Shown here piece by piece: positions 8,431-23,400 of a stretch of DNA of 64,000 nucleotides (its first letter is position 1; each line of letters starts with the position of its first letter). Below the pieces are notes generated by a model, which saw nothing but the letters and a program-made list of their open reading frames with translations, made no database searches and was not told the DNA's origin. Source of the stretch: an uncultured Sulfitobacter sp. (GTDB taxonomy: Bacteria; Pseudomonadota; Alphaproteobacteria; Rhodobacterales; Rhodobacteraceae); contig CANLOQ010000009.1 in the NCBI GenBank assembly GCA_947492925.1, positions 29,672 to 93,671 on the forward strand, in the 5' to 3' direction. The translations under genes and the position numbers were made by a program.

Positions 8431-11400
8431 TTACCGCGTTTTCGCAATGGTTTTTTCGATCACAAGGCGCGCACCCCCGCGTCCGGGCCACCGGGACCGG
8501 ATCAGCGTCTCAACCGCCTTTATCCGCGCGCGCGCCAGTGCCGCATCTTCGCCCTGCCCCAGCGCATAGGTCAGCCGCAGCGCCGGTTCCTTATCCGCCA
8601 CCTGCGCGATCAGTCCATCGACCGCCGCCGCCAGCCCTGCCGCAGGCGTTGCCACGCCCTTGCCGAAGGCCGCAGCCGTCAGATCAATGTCAACGATCTG
8701 ACCTTGCTCCAGCGCAAAATTCAGCTTGGCCATTTTACCGGCGGTCAGGCGCACGACCCGTGGGTTTTCGGACGCCACATAGAAGCCTGTGGGCAGCGTC
8801 CGCGTATCCAGCTTCAGCATGAAGTTGCTGCCGATGTTGCGGGGCAATGCTGCACAGGGCAACGAATAGCGCCCGTATTCATCCGTGGTAATCAGGATGC
8901 CATCAGGCGTAACCAGCCGCACACCTGCCACACCCGGCTCTGACCGGTCATCGCGGGCGGGGGTCTGCGGCAATTTGCCAAACTTGCCATCACCAATATA
9001 GCTGTCCTCGATGATCGCCTCGCGCAGCGTGCCCGGTCCGTCCTGATAACCATTGCCGTTACGGTCATGGAAGACACGGCCAATCACATCGGAACAGTCA
9101 AAGACATGTTCCGGATCAATCCGCACATCCGCTTCCGCCACATTGGAAATCGGCCTGCCAAAGCGGTTTTCAAGGAAGGTGCGGTTGGTCAGCACGCCAA
9201 AGCGCCCCGTCCGCGCAACCCGTGTTGCGATGCGTATCTCAAGCGTCTGACCGCCCGCCAGATCACCGCGCCATTCAAGCCGTCGCCCGTCCACAAAAGG
9301 CTCCACTGGCGCTCCGTCGATCCGTGCCGTGCCGGGGGTATAGATCAATCCGGCGGGCAGCGTGTCCACAAACCGGCCATTGGTCACTGTCACATCGGTC
9401 TGGTTGGTAAAGGACATCACAAAGTTCACGGTTTCGCCAAACACGGCTGTCTGCCGGTCCGCGGCCTTGGTGGCGTTCACATCCACCACCCGGTCACAAT
9501 CACGCACGGGGATGTTGTTGTTGATCACAATCGGGTCGCCAGCCTGCACCGTAAAGCTGGTGTAGAACGGGTTCGCCGCTGCTGTATTGTCGCTCAGCAA
9601 TCCGGTGTCACCCGCAGGGCCCGCACCGATCACACCGGGGTTGTCCGGCAGGAAACTGGTCATGTCCAGATCCCCCAGCGACAGCCTGTCGACCGACGGG
9701 CTGGTGGTGGCCGGATAGGTCAGCCCGATCCGGTAGGTCCCGGCCTGCGTTGCAAAGAACTGATAACTGCCCTTTGACCCGTCCCGCACAACAGTGATCG
9801 GACCAGAGGTACCGATGCCCGTCTGCGTGAACCCGTTCCCCGAGATCGAGACACTGCCACCCGTCAAAATCCGCCCGTCATCCTCGCAATAAAACACGCC
9901 CGTCGGATCATAGTCTTCGCGGTCGGGAATACCGTCGCCGTCACGGTCCGCCGTGGCCGATTCCAACCGGTCAGGGATGCCGTCACCGTCCTGATCCGTG
10001 GTCAGCACGATCACCTCGCCTGTCGTTGGTTCGGTCAGCTGGTCCGATACCGCAGCGGCCGTATTCGGCGCACCCGGCTGGCCCGGTGCAGTGCCATACA
10101 CCAGCGTCACCGTGATCGTCCCGACCTCGCCCGGGGCCAGTACAGCGCCCTCGCCCAGCAAACTGGTATCGCTCACCCCGTCATAGCCCGGGTTGACCGC
10201 CCCCTCGCCAAAGCCTGTGGCACTTGTCTCAACCGGATAAGTTTCAGACAGCAGCGTTGCCGGGGCAAGGAAGGCCTGCAAATCATCCGTCACGGCAATG
10301 CCCGTCTGGGTCACATTGCCCGTGTTGGTCACCGTGATGGTGAATTGCACCCTCTCGATGGTCGGGAACAGCAGCTCGCCCTCGGCGGCGGATTTCACCA
10401 CGTCAAAGCTGGGCAGCGCCTCGATCGGCAACACGGTTGGTCCATCTTCGCCGCCGCCGTTGCCCGATTGCCGGTCAATCGGGACGCCGTCCGGTCCCGC
10501 AGCAACGCCCGTCACCACATTGCTCAGCCCGCCACCGTCGATATCGGCCTGCGTCAGCGTCACGGTTGCGCGGTAGGTCGCCCGCTCACCGGGGGCCAGC
10601 GTGCCCTCGGGCGACGCGGGCGCACCATCGTTACCCGCAAAGGCCAGCGGTATTTCGCGCGTGTTCTCGCCCTGCAAATCGCTCAGCGTATCGGTGAGCG
10701 CCAGACCCGTCAGGGTCTGCCCGCCGGTGTTGCTCACCGTGACAAGGAATATCACCTCGTCACCCACTGCCGCGCCTTCCTGCTCCACCACCTTCAAAAT
10801 GGTATAGTCAGGCGGCAATTGTTCGATGATCAAGACGGTCGGATCGTCGGTGGTGTTGCCATCACCGTCATTGCCGTTGTCCGACACATCGGTCACCAAC
10901 TGGCCCGCAGGCCCGGTGCCATCCACCCGCGCGGTGTTGCTCAGACCGCCCGCGTCAATATCCGCCTGCGTCAGTTCATGGGTCACGGTCCAGACAGCGG
11001 CCTGTCCCGGGTTCAGCGTGGCAGGTACGGCGACGGGAACGGTCTGTGCAGCAACGGGTGTGCCATCCAGACGCGTCATCGTATCGGTGACCTGCAAATC
11101 GCTGATGTCGATGTCACCTGTATTGGTCGCGGTGATGGTAAAGCTGACCACATCGCCCGGCAGTTGCCCGCCCGTGGCAAGCGTTTTGACCACATCAAGC
11201 ACCGGTTGCACCGGTGCGACCGGCAGCAGGTAAAGCGTTGGATCGTTCGTGGTGTTGCCATCGCTGTCAATGCCATTGTCCGACACGTCAAAGACTGAGG
11301 CCCCCGACGGTGTACGCGCCACAACCGTGACCTGATTGCTCAGACCACCGGCCGCCAGATCGCCACCCGTCAGGGTACGCGCCGCCGAATAGGTCCAAAT

Positions 11401-14400
11401 TTCGCCAACGCTCAGCACGCGGTCATTGCCGGTGTCGCTGGCCGGATCAAGCGCAAAGGGGCTGTCCAGCGTCACAACATTACCCGACAGATCGGTCATC
11501 TCATCGGTGATCACCACATTGCGCAGGCTGGCGTTGCCGGTGTTTTCCACCGTCAGCGTATAAGGCAGCACATTGCCCACCACCGGCAGGACGTTGCCCA
11601 CGGTCTTGGTTGCCTCGATGGCGCCTTCAACCGTCGGTCCGGCAATCTGCAGGGTGTCGGTTGCATTGACCGGCACGCCACCGGGGGCCGTGCCAGCAAC
11701 AGATGCCGTGTTGCTGATCATGCCCGCGTCCTGATCGGCCTGCGTCACCACCCGCGCGAAGGTACAATCGTTGTTGATGTCACCGGGGGCCAGCGTCTGG
11801 ATTTCGCAGGCATAGGCCGCATCCATCACATCGGTCACCACCAGATCGCTCAGGGTCACGTTACCGGTGTTGCGGACCTCAAACAGGTAGGTCAGCGTTG
11901 TGCCCGGTGCGCCAAAAGGATCAGGTGTTGCGGTCTTGGACAGGGTCAGCGCCGGGGCCGCCACCGGAGTTTCAATCACCAGCGTGCGCGTCGTCTCAAC
12001 CGGACCACCCTGCGGTGTGACGCCCGTTGCCGTGGCGACATTGGTGATGTCACCGCGGTCAATGTCGGCCTGCGTGACGACTGCCGTGCCGGTACACACC
12101 AGCGTGCCATCCCGTTCCAGAACGTCCTGCTGGCATTCGAAGCCGTCCAGCATGTCATCGCGAATGACCACATTGCGCAGCGTCTGGTTACCGGTGTTGG
12201 TGGCCGTCAACGTATAGGTCAGCGTTTGCCCTGCCCCCACGACCGGCAGCGGCGCCGCCACCTTTTCCAGCGTCAGCGCGGGCATCAGGCTGGCCGCAAC
12301 CGTGACCGCACTCGGCGGTGAGGTAACAGGCGTGCTGTCCGCGCCAAAGATGGTCTGCGCAAAAGCTTCGTTCAGCACGTCACCCCGGTCCAGATCGGCC
12401 TGTGTCACCACATAATTCGCCGTACAGACCGCCACCTCACCGGAGATGAAATCCGGGTCCTCGGTGGTGGGTGTGAAACAGACAATCTCGCCAATCAGCG
12501 TATCGGTTACCGTCACCGGTGCCGCAAACGCGCGCGTGCCGGAGTTTGTGACCGTAAAGGTATAGCTCAGCGTATCGCCCAGTTCGGCAAAGGTCGCGCC
12601 CTCTGCCGCTGTTTTGACGATTGACAGGGCCGGTGTGCTTTCGTTCGGGATCGTGGCCGAGGTCAGCGGCGACGTGGTGGTGCCGTCTGTGGCGCTGGCC
12701 AAGTTGGTCACGCTGCCCAGATCAACATCCGTCGCCGTGACCGTATAGACACCCTCGCAGGTGTAGGTGCCGCCGGGCAGGATGCCACCGGTCGGGAACG
12801 TCTCACAGGTGATATTTGCCGCCGGGATCAGGTTGTCGGTTACCGTGATGGGTGCCGTGATCGTGGTGTTGCCGCTGTTTGTCGTCACATAGGTAAAGTT
12901 GACCTGCGCACCGGTGATGAAATCCGCGCTTGGCAGGGAGTCGGGCGTTTTCACCAGCGTCAGTGCCGGCGTCTGCTGGGCCGGTGTCGTCACGCTGGAC
13001 GGGTCCGACGTGACCCCGTCAGAGCTGGCCGTTGCGGTGTTCACAATCTGCCCGTCGTCAATATCCTGCTGACGCACCGCATAGGTGCCCTCACAGGTCA
13101 GTTCCGCATCGGGGGCCAGACCGCCGAACGGCACCGGGTTACAGGTCACACTGCCCCCGCCTGCGGTCAGACGCGGATCGGAAATGGTCACCGGGCCCTG
13201 CAACGTCACGTTGCCGGTGTTGCGCACGATGAAATCATAGGTCAGCAATTGCCCTTCGGTGGCATAGGTCACCGGTCCGCCCGCCGCCAGCCGTTTGGTC
13301 ACGCTCAGATCAGGCGCGCGCGGCACGGTGAATTCGGTTGGATCGTCCACCGTGTTGCCATCGGTATCGATCCCGTTATCGGTCACATCGGTAATCGGTG
13401 CAGCACCGGGGGGTGTACCGGTGACCGTGGCGCTGTTGCGCACACCGCCCGCGTCGATGTCACCTTGGGTCAACGTATAGGCCGCACGATACCGCGCTTC
13501 CTCGCCCGGCAGCAAATCACCCGCAGCGGACCCCAGACTTGCCCCGGCAAAAACCGGTGCCGCGTCAAGTGACAGCACAGTGCCATCCAGCCGCGTCAGA
13601 CGGTCGGACGCCACGCCAACACCCGCAAGGCTCACGTTACCGGTGTTGCGCACCACGATCTCGAATTCGATCCGCGCGCCCTCTTCCGGCGTGCCGGACA
13701 GAACGGTCTTTTCGCCCTCGATACCCGGTGTCGGGGCAATCGGCGTTACGGTCGGGTTGTCCGTGCCGTTCGCCGGCACATTGTCGTCCGATCTGTCGGT
13801 CACATCCGTGCCGTTGCGCGTCGTGGCATTGGCAACCGCCTGATTGCTTACGCCGCCTGCGTCGATATCGCCCTGCGACAGCACATGCGACGCGGTGTAG
13901 GTCCAGATCTCATCAACCTCAAGCACGCCGCTTTCACCGCCATCCCCACCGGTCAGGACCGGCGGATTTGTCAGCGCGACAATCATGTCGTCCAGCCTGC
14001 GGAAAGTATCCACCAGTTCCACGTCGATCAGACTCTGGTTGCCGGTGTTTTCAACGGTGATGGTGTAGCTCAGCGTCTCACCCGCGATCGGCGGCGTGGA
14101 GGTCGCACTCAGATCAACGGTCTTGATCACCTCAAGCGACGGTGTCCCGGTGGCCGGGGTCACCGTGCGCGTGGTGCTGACCTGCACTGGGCCTGCCGTG
14201 CCCGGCGGTGTGGCCGTGACCGTTGCGGTGTTGCTGATCACCTCCCCTGCGTCGATGTCGGCCTGCGTGACCGTATAGGTCGCGGTAAAGCGTGCCACGT
14301 CGCCCGGGGCCAACGTATCCCAGATGCCGTCTTGGCCAGTATCGCTGCTGTCGCCCGTCGGGGCCGCGTCCGTATCAAGCGTGTCGCCGCCCACCGGCAA

Positions 14401-17400
14401 GGCGACCGTTCCCGCAGCCGAAGTATGCTGATCGTCCAGCGCCACGTTGCGCAGGGTCACGTTGCCCGCGTTCGTGGCAAGATAGGTATACGTGATGTCC
14501 TGACCGGCAATAAGATCGGTGGTCGCATCCGCCGTCTTGGTCAGCGTCAGCAATGGGTTGGATACCGCCGCAACGGTGGCCGTATCTGTCTCTGGTCCCG
14601 GCGTCGCGGGCAGCGGCACCTGGACCGAGCTGACGCGCGCGATGTTGGTGATACTTCCCGCATCCAGATCCTCGATCAGCACGGTATATTGCGCCTCGCA
14701 GCGCAGACTGTCCCCCGGCGCCAACCCGCCAGTCGGCACCGCAGGGCAATTCACATTCGCAATCTTGTCGTCAGTGACCACCGGCTGCGCGGTGAGCGTG
14801 ATGTTACCCGTATTGGTCACCAGATAGCTGTAGGTGATCGTATCGCCCGCCGCCGTGACCTGCGACACATCCGCGGTCTTTTCCATCGCAAAGGCAGGTG
14901 CGTGATCGGGGCCGCGCACGAACAGATCAGCATCATCCTCAACCCGGGTGGCCGCTGGCGTGTTGGCCACCGCCGTGCCGTTGGCCCGGTTCACAAAGCC
15001 ACCAAAGACAGGCGCGGTGCCGTTCACCGCATCCACATCTTCCTGCGTGACCGTATAGGCCACGATACAGCTGCGGTTCTCCTGATCCGGCAGCAACGAT
15101 CTAACGCTACAGCTTGCCGGGCTGGTCGTGCGTTCATCGGTCAGCAGAATGCTGTTCAGCGTGACGTTACCGGTATTGCGCGCGGTCAGACGGAAGCGGA
15201 TCACATCCCCTTCTGCGGCAAAGGCAGGCTGGTTTGCGCCCACCACAGGCTCAAGCGTCTTGATCACCTCAAGGGCGGGATCAGCCGCCGCAATCGGCGC
15301 GGGCACCTGCGCGTTGTCGATCACATTCACGCCCTGCGGGCTCTGGCCCATCGCATCGGCCATATTCACCAGTTCCTGCGCATCCACATCGGATTGCGCC
15401 ACGGTATAGCTGCCCTCGCAGATCAGCGCCTCGGTCGGTGCCAGCGTCACATTCGCCGGGGCAGCCGTGCCCTGATAGGTACAATTCAGGGCAGGGATCA
15501 TCCCATCGGTGATGCTGACCGCCGAAAGCGTCTGGTTGCCCGTGTTCGTCGCCGTGATCCGGTAGGTCAGCATATCACCTGCCTCAACCGCAGCCGGGGG
15601 CGCAACCAGTTCTTTCAGAAGCGTCAGCGCCGGAGCAGGCACTGCTTCCACCGTCGCTGTGGCAGCGGGCGACAACACCGGCGTCTCGTTTGGCGTGCCG
15701 GGGGCAAAGACAGTGCTCGCCACCGCTTCGTTCGTCACGAACCCGGCATCAAGATCGTCTTGCGTGGCCAGATAATCGGCTGTGCAGGTAAAGCTGGCGC
15801 CCACGCCAAACACCCCTTCGACCGCCGCGTCATAGCAGACAAACGGCGTGCCGATGCGGTTGTCATCAATCAGGATGTTTTCCGTCAGACCCACCAGAGA
15901 CGTGTTGGTGATGGTAAAGCTGTAGGTGATCACGTCATCCACGGCGGCAAAGGTCACATCCGCAGGCACGGCTGTCTTGGTCAGACTGATCGCGGGGGCC
16001 GCGCCCACCGGATAGATCGCGCTGTCGCTGGGCGACGTGATGGGCGCGCCGTCAATCGTACCGGATGCTGTCGCCACGTTGGTCGTTGACCCCAGCTCAA
16101 GATCACCGGCGGTCAGCGTATAGGTTCCCTCGCAGGTGACCGATGTATTCGGCAACAGCACGTTGTTGGGCAGCGCCGGGCAGGCGGCATCAGCGGCCAA
16201 TGTGTCCTGAATGGTGATCGGGCCATCCACGGTGACGTTGCCGGTGTTGGTCACCTCAAAGGCATAGCTCAGCACCGTACCCACATCGAACTGGTCGGGC
16301 ACCGCGCTGGTCAGGGTCTTGGTAAAGCCAAGCGATTGGGACTGGACAGCCGGGGCCGTTGCGCTGACCGGGTCGGATACCACGGGCGTGCCGTCAATCA
16401 CTGTTTGTGCGGTGGCGATATTGGTCACCGACCCTGCATCCAGATCAGCCTGTTCGGCGGTCCAGACATGGGTACAGCTTACACTGTCACCCGGGGCCAC
16501 GGGACCGGGATCACAGGTCAGCCCGGTGCCGATCTGGTCATCGTCCACTGTCACGGCACCCGGGGCGGTGACATTGCCGGTGTTGGTCACGGTGAACAGA
16601 TAGGTAATCTGGTCACCCACAGCCGCGAAATTGGTGGCGGACCCGGGCGCAATGGCCTTGGTCGCGACAAGCGTTGCCGTCTGGGTGGCGGCGACTGTCA
16701 CACCGGAAGGGTCCGTGGTGATTGTCTGAACCGTCGGATCGCCCGGATTGGCAGGCACAAGTGGCTGGGTCACGCTGGCTGTGGCGCTGTTGACGAACGA
16801 ACCATCGTCAAGGTCCTGCTGCTGCACCGCATAGCTGCCCATACAGGTGATCTGCGCACCCGGTGCCAGCGGCGGCGCCGGACAGGTCACACCGCCCAGG
16901 CCCTGCGCATCAATCAGCGGATCGTCGATGGTGATCGGCGCGGTCAGTGTGACCGTACCGGTGTTTGTGACCACGAAATCAAACGGGATCAGCTGACCTT
17001 CGGTGTCAAAGGGGACAGACGCCCCTGCCCCAAGTTCCTTGACCATCGTGATCGCGGGCGCGCCGGTGACCGGCACAACTGTCGGGTCGTCTTCGGTGTT
17101 GCCATCGCCGGGCACACCGTTGTCAGACGTATCGCGCACGGGAATGCCACCCGGTGCCGTGGCATCGACCGTGGCCGAGTTACGCACTCCGCCCGCGTCA
17201 ATGTCTTCCTGCGTCAGCGCATAGGTCGCGCGGTATTCCCATGTTTCGCCCACGTCGATCACACCCGCCGTGCCGCCGTCACCGCCGTTCAGCGTGGGGG
17301 CAAGCGACAGCGGGGTGCCGTCGCGCCGCTGGAACGTATCGCTCAACGCGACGTTGCTCAGCGACACGTTACCGGTGTTCTCAGCGGTGATCACAAAAGT

Positions 17401-20400
17401 GATCTGATTGCCTGCAACAACCGGATTGGCCAGACCGCTGGTGATCGCTGTCTTGACCACCCGCAATCCCGGTGCGCCCGGCAGGGTAACAACCGTTGGG
17501 CGCTGTGCCCCGGCCCCCGGCGTGGCGTTGTCGGAAGCATCGGTCACGGGGTTGCCGTCCGGCCCGGTGCCCGATGCCAACGCTTCGTTGCTGATCTGCC
17601 CGGCATCCACGTCCTGTTGCGTCAGCGTATAGGTTGCCTCGAACACCATTGGCGTGCTGCCCACCGGCAGGTCCGATGCCGCACCGCCGCCAATGGCCGC
17701 GCCGCCGCTGATCAACGCAGGAACAGGCGCGCCGCCAGTCCCGGAAAAGGTCGTCTCGGTCAGTGTGATGTCCAGCACAGAGACATTGCCCAGATTGCTG
17801 AGCGTGTAGGTATAGGTGATCCGGTCCCCTTCACTGGCCACGCCGTCCGCGCCGGTGTCCAGCGTGGCGGTCTTGACCAGACCGATGGCGGGCGTGCGGG
17901 TGACAGGGGTGACCGTCGGATCACTGTCCCCGGGCAGACCGTTGCCATCGTCCGAGATGTCGCTGACAGAAATCCCATCAGGGTCAAGCGCCGATCCGGT
18001 CACAGTGTTGGAGACGCCGCCCGCATCAATCGCCGCCTGACTCAGCACATAGCGCGCGCCATAGGCCCAGGTCTCACCCACATCCAGCCTGCCGTTGCCG
18101 TTGTTGTCCCCGCCCTCAAAGGTTGGGCCACTCGTCAGCATCAGCGGCGTGCCATTGGCATCACTCAGCTGATCGTCCAGCGTGGGCGACGTCAGCGTGA
18201 CGTTGCCGATGTTGGCCAGCGTGATCCGGTAGTCAATGAAATCACCCTCCCGCACCGGGGTGCTCAGGCTTGGCGTCGCCAGCTTGACGGTTTGCACCGC
18301 AGGGGTGCGGGTCAACGGCGTCTGTGTCGGCGCATCACCACCCGGATCAGACGGGTCGGACGGATCGCTCAGCGCAGTGCCATCGGTGTCACGCAGGTTT
18401 GCGGTGGCCTGGTTTGTCACCTCGCCCGCGTCGATGTCTTCCTGCGTCAGCCTGTATGTCGCGGAAAAGACCATCGGCGTGTTGCCGACCGGCAGATCCA
18501 GCACCGCTGCAGCACCGCCAAGGGCCACACCACCGCTGACATAGACGGGTTCGGGCGCAGTGCCCGTGCCGCTGAAGGTCGTCTCGGCCACGGTCACGTC
18601 GAACAGGGTTTGTGTGCCCGTGTTGGTCACCGTGTAGGTATAGGTGATCGTATCATTTGCATCTGCCGATCCATCACCACCGTCATTCAGCACGGCGGTT
18701 TTCAGCAGGTTGAACGCAGGTTCCGCCGTGATCGGCACGAGGGTGGGGTCATTGGTCGGATCACCGTCACCCGACCCGTCGGTCACGCCCGCATCATCGT
18801 CGGATGTGTCACTGACGGGGGTGCCGCCCGGCGCGGTGGCATCCGCGCGCACAGAGTTGCTGAGCCCTTCGGCGTCAATCGCCTGCTGCGTCAGGTTGAA
18901 CCGCGCCGCATAGGTCCAGGTCTCACCGGGATCAAGCGTGCCGGTGTTGCGCGTGTCCCCGCCCGTAAGCGTCGGGGTTTGATCCAGCATCAGCGCCAGC
19001 CCGTCCCCGTCCAGAAGCGTATCGGTCAGCACCGGGGCGCTCAGCGTCAGGTTACCGGTGTTCGCAACCGTGATGGTAAAGAGCACCGGGTCACCCACCA
19101 TCGGCGGGCTTTGCAGACCAGAGGTATCGGCCCGCTTTTCCACCACCATCGACGCCGTCGTGGCAAATGGTGTCACGGTCGGGTCATCGGCCCCCGGCAC
19201 GTTTGAGGCCGCATCCGACAGGTCTTCGGCGGGATCGCCCGACGGGCTGACGCCCCGTGCGGTTGCCTGATTGCTGATGCTGCCCGCGTTGATGTCATCC
19301 TGCGTCAGCGTATAGGTCGCGTTATAGGTGATTGGCCCCGCGCCCACGGCGATGTCGGGCAGGCCCGTATCGCCGCCAATGGCGCTGCCGCCGCTGGTGA
19401 CCGTGGGCTGTGGCACCGGCCCGGTCCCGCCAAAAGCGGTTTCGCTCAGTGTCACATCCAGCACCGTCACACTGCCGATGTTGGACACAACATAGGTATA
19501 GGTGATCGTATCGCCTTCATCCAGCGTGCCGTCCCCGCCGTCATTGATTTGGGCAGTCTTGACCACACCGATCACCGGCAGGTCGTCCAGCACCACGTCA
19601 TCGGAACTGCCGCTGTCTGACACCGGACGGCCCTGCGGGTCCTGCCCTGTGACATCCGCGGTGTTGTCAAATCCGCCCGCGTCGATGGCCTGTTGCGTCA
19701 GATCAAAGCGCGCGGCGTAGGTCCATGTTTCGCCCACATCCAGATCACCGTCGCCATCGGTGTCACCACCGCTCAGGGTTGGGGCCTGCGTCAGCGCCAG
19801 CGTATCACCCTGTGCATCCACAAAGGTATCGGTCAGCGTGATGCCGGTGATCGTCTGGTTGCCCGTATTCGCGACCGTGATGGTAAACGGCACCCGCTGG
19901 CCCACAACGGCGGGGCTGGTGATGTTGCTGGTATCAACCGTCTTGGTCACCGACAGGCTTGGTGCCTTGCCCTCGACCGATACGCTTGCCGCGTCGGTCG
20001 CGGTCGGATCGGTGCGGCCGGGCGGCGCACTGGCCGTGGCCGTCACGGTATTGGTCAGCGTGACCTCTGCGTCCACATCCGCCTGCGTGACGGTATAGGT
20101 CGCCACAAAGGTCACCTGATCACCCGGCGCCAATGTGCCCCAAACCCCCGGCCCTGCCCCATCGGGCGAAGTGCCGGTGGTGTTGATGTCACGCGTCAGC
20201 GTCTCACTGTCAAACGTCAGCGCCACGGTGCCCGCCGCCGATTGGTGCTGGTCGTCCAGAGTGACATTGCTGAGGGTAAATTCGCCTTCGTTGGTGACAA
20301 GATAGCTGTAGCTGATCACGTCATCGACCTGCGCACCGGCAGTGATCGACGGGGTCTTCACGATGCTCAGCGCCGGATCGCCCACCGCCGGGATGGTCAG

Positions 20401-23400
20401 CGTGGCGGTCTGTTCGGGGGCCGGATCAACCTGCGGTGTTGAAACGGTGGCGATGTTGGTCACCTGTCCTGCGTCCATGTCCGACTGCAGCACCGTATAG
20501 GGCTGTGTACAGCTATAGGCCTCGCCCGGAAGCAACCCGCCGCTGGGCAATGGCGCACAGTCAAAAATGCCAATGCGGTCATCATCAATCTGCGGCACAT
20601 CCGTCAGGGTGATATTGCCCGCGTTCACAATAAGGAAACTGTAGGTCACAACCTGACCTGCGTTGGTGATCTCGGTCACATCCGCTGACTTTGACAAACG
20701 GATGCCCGGCTCGCGGTCCGGGCCGCGCACAAATACCTCGCCGCTGCCTGTGATCGGGTCAAGCGCGGTGTTTACCGGTGTGGCCGTGACATTCGCCACA
20801 TTCACAAAACCACCGAAAGTGCCGCCGGCGTCGGTGTTGATCGCGTCAATATCCGCCTGCGTGACCGTATAGGTAAAGCGGCAGGTGTCATCGGTAGCAC
20901 CGGGCGCAATCGGCCCCACGCTACAGCTTGCTGGCACCACGGTGCGGCTGTCGGTCACCTCTGCCGTTTGCAGGGTGATATTGCCGGTGTTGCGTACCGA
21001 AACCGCAAACTCGATGGTTTCACCCGCCGCTGTGAAATCGCTGTCCGGTCCCACCGGGCGCAGCGTGCTCTTGACCACTTCCATCGCCACACGCGGGTCT
21101 TCAATTGTCACCGTCTCATCGTCATTGCCCGACACCGTTGCGCCCTGAGGATCGGTAGCCGTCGCCGTGGCGATGTTGGTCAGCGTCTGGTCATCCACGT
21201 TGTCCTGCGTCACCCGGTACACCCCGGTACAAACCAGCGCCGCATCCGGCAAAAGTGTGACATTGGCCGGTGCCGCAGCCCCACCCGGATTGACGATGCA
21301 CGACAGCGACGGGATCAGCGGATCGGCAATGGTCACGCCGCGCAGGGTCTGGTTGCCGCTGTTGGTCGCGGTGATACGGAACGTCAGATCCTGCTCCGCC
21401 GCCGCCCCGTTTGGCAATGCGGTAACCAGTTCTTTCAGCACCGTCAGCTCGGGTGTTTCGGTGATGGTCACGGTCGCATCCGCGTTCGGAGACACCACAT
21501 TGGTCGGGTTGGACCCGGCGCTGGCGTAAGTGGTCTGCGCGGTGGCGTTGTTGGTGACAAAGCCCGCGTCGACGTCAGCCTGCGTCAGCATATAGTCGAT
21601 CAGGCAGATCACCTCGTTGCCCGGCGCGCTGGTTGACAGCGGCGGCACGCCGCCACCCGCAGGTGCCTTGCAGGTCCGGGTTCCGATCTTGTCATCGACA
21701 ATCAAGATCTCGTCAATCAGGCCCACGTTCCCTGTGTTGCGCACCGTGTAGCGGTAGGTCACCGTGTCGCCCGGCATCGACAGGCCGCCTGCAACCGGCA
21801 CCGCCTCTTTGATCAGCGACAGGCTGGGAGCCGCATTTACCGGATAAATCGCATTATCACTGGGCGATGTGACAGGCGTGCCATTAAAGGTGCCGGTGGC
21901 CGACACCACGTTTGTCGCGGCCCCCAGATCAAGATCGTTTTGCGTGACGTTATGTGTCGACGTACAGGTCAGCGTCTGGGTGGGAAGCAGTTCATTGTTG
22001 GTCAGCGTGCCGCAGTTAAAGCCTGCCGGGAAATCGACAAGGCTGTCGGTCAGCGTGATCGGCCCGTCAATGGTCACGTTGCCGTTGTTGGTCACGACAA
22101 TCGCATAGCTCAGCGTGTCATTCAGATCAAAAACACCGGGGTTATCGGTGCCGGTAAAGGTCTTTTCGATCGCGAGCGACGGGTTTTGCACCGCGTTGAT
22201 CGTCACACTGTCCGGGGCAGAGGTCACTGCCGCGCCGTCAAAGACGGTGTCGGCGGTGGCCACATTGGTGACCGACCCGTCATCCAGCGCCACCTGATCG
22301 GCGGTGTAATCCTGTTCACAGGTCACACTGGCCAGCGGCGCAAGCGGTGCTGTGGAACACACAAGCGTGCCGGGGATCTTGTCATCCGTCACGGTAATGT
22401 CAGCGGTGGTGGTCACATTGCCCGTGTTTGTCACCACGTACTCAAAGGTCACCAGATCACCGATGCTGTCATAACTGGCCGCCGAACCGGTCTTGACCCG
22501 CTTGAGAATGCTAAGCGCGGGCTGCTGGTCCGCCGAAATGCGCAGCGTATCGTCGGGCGAGGTCACGGTCACCGATGTCGGCGCGCCCGGTCCCTGCGGA
22601 ATGACCGGCTGTGTCACACTGGCCGAAGCGGTGTTTTCGACAAAACCATCGTCAAGGTTCTGTTGGCTGATGGTGGTGGTCGCGGTACAATCGACAAACG
22701 CACCCGGCGCGATGCCCGCCGCAGGCGGTGCCGGGCAGTTCACGGTGGCAATGCGGTCATCCGCCACGGAAATCTGGGCCGTCAGGGTGATGTTGCCCCG
22801 GTTGAACACACGGTAGTTGTAGGTCACCGACTGGTTCAGCGTGTCAAAGGTGCCCACCAGCGTCGTTGTCTTTTCGATCTCCAGCGCAGGGGCCTGCGCG
22901 GGGCCCGTGACCGTCACCCGGTCACTGTCGCTGACCGGGGTGCCCCCGACAAGCGATTGCCCGCTGATCGTGACATTGTTGGTATAGCTGCCCGCATCCA
23001 CATCGCCCTGATCAAAGGCTTTGGTCGCGCTCAACACAGGTGCACCGCCCGCGCAGGTCGTCGCGGTTGCACCCGGCAACAGATCATCCAGCGCACAGGT
23101 GAACCCCAGATCACTGTCGGTCAGCGTCAGCCCGGTCAGGGTCACATTGCCGGTGTTCTGGACGCTGAAGGTATAATCCTCACTGTCGCTGGCAGAGGCA
23201 AAGCTGCCGTCGGTGCTTTGCTTTGTGACCACAACGGCGGCGTTTTCTGTCGGGCCCTGAATGATCACCGTATCGGTCTGGTCCGCCGGATCCGTGACCC
23301 CGACGGGCGCATCGACACTGGCCGTAGCGGTGTTGGTGATGCTGCCCACGTTCACGTCGTTCTGCGTGGTCTGATAGGTTGTCCGGCAGGTCCGGTCGGT

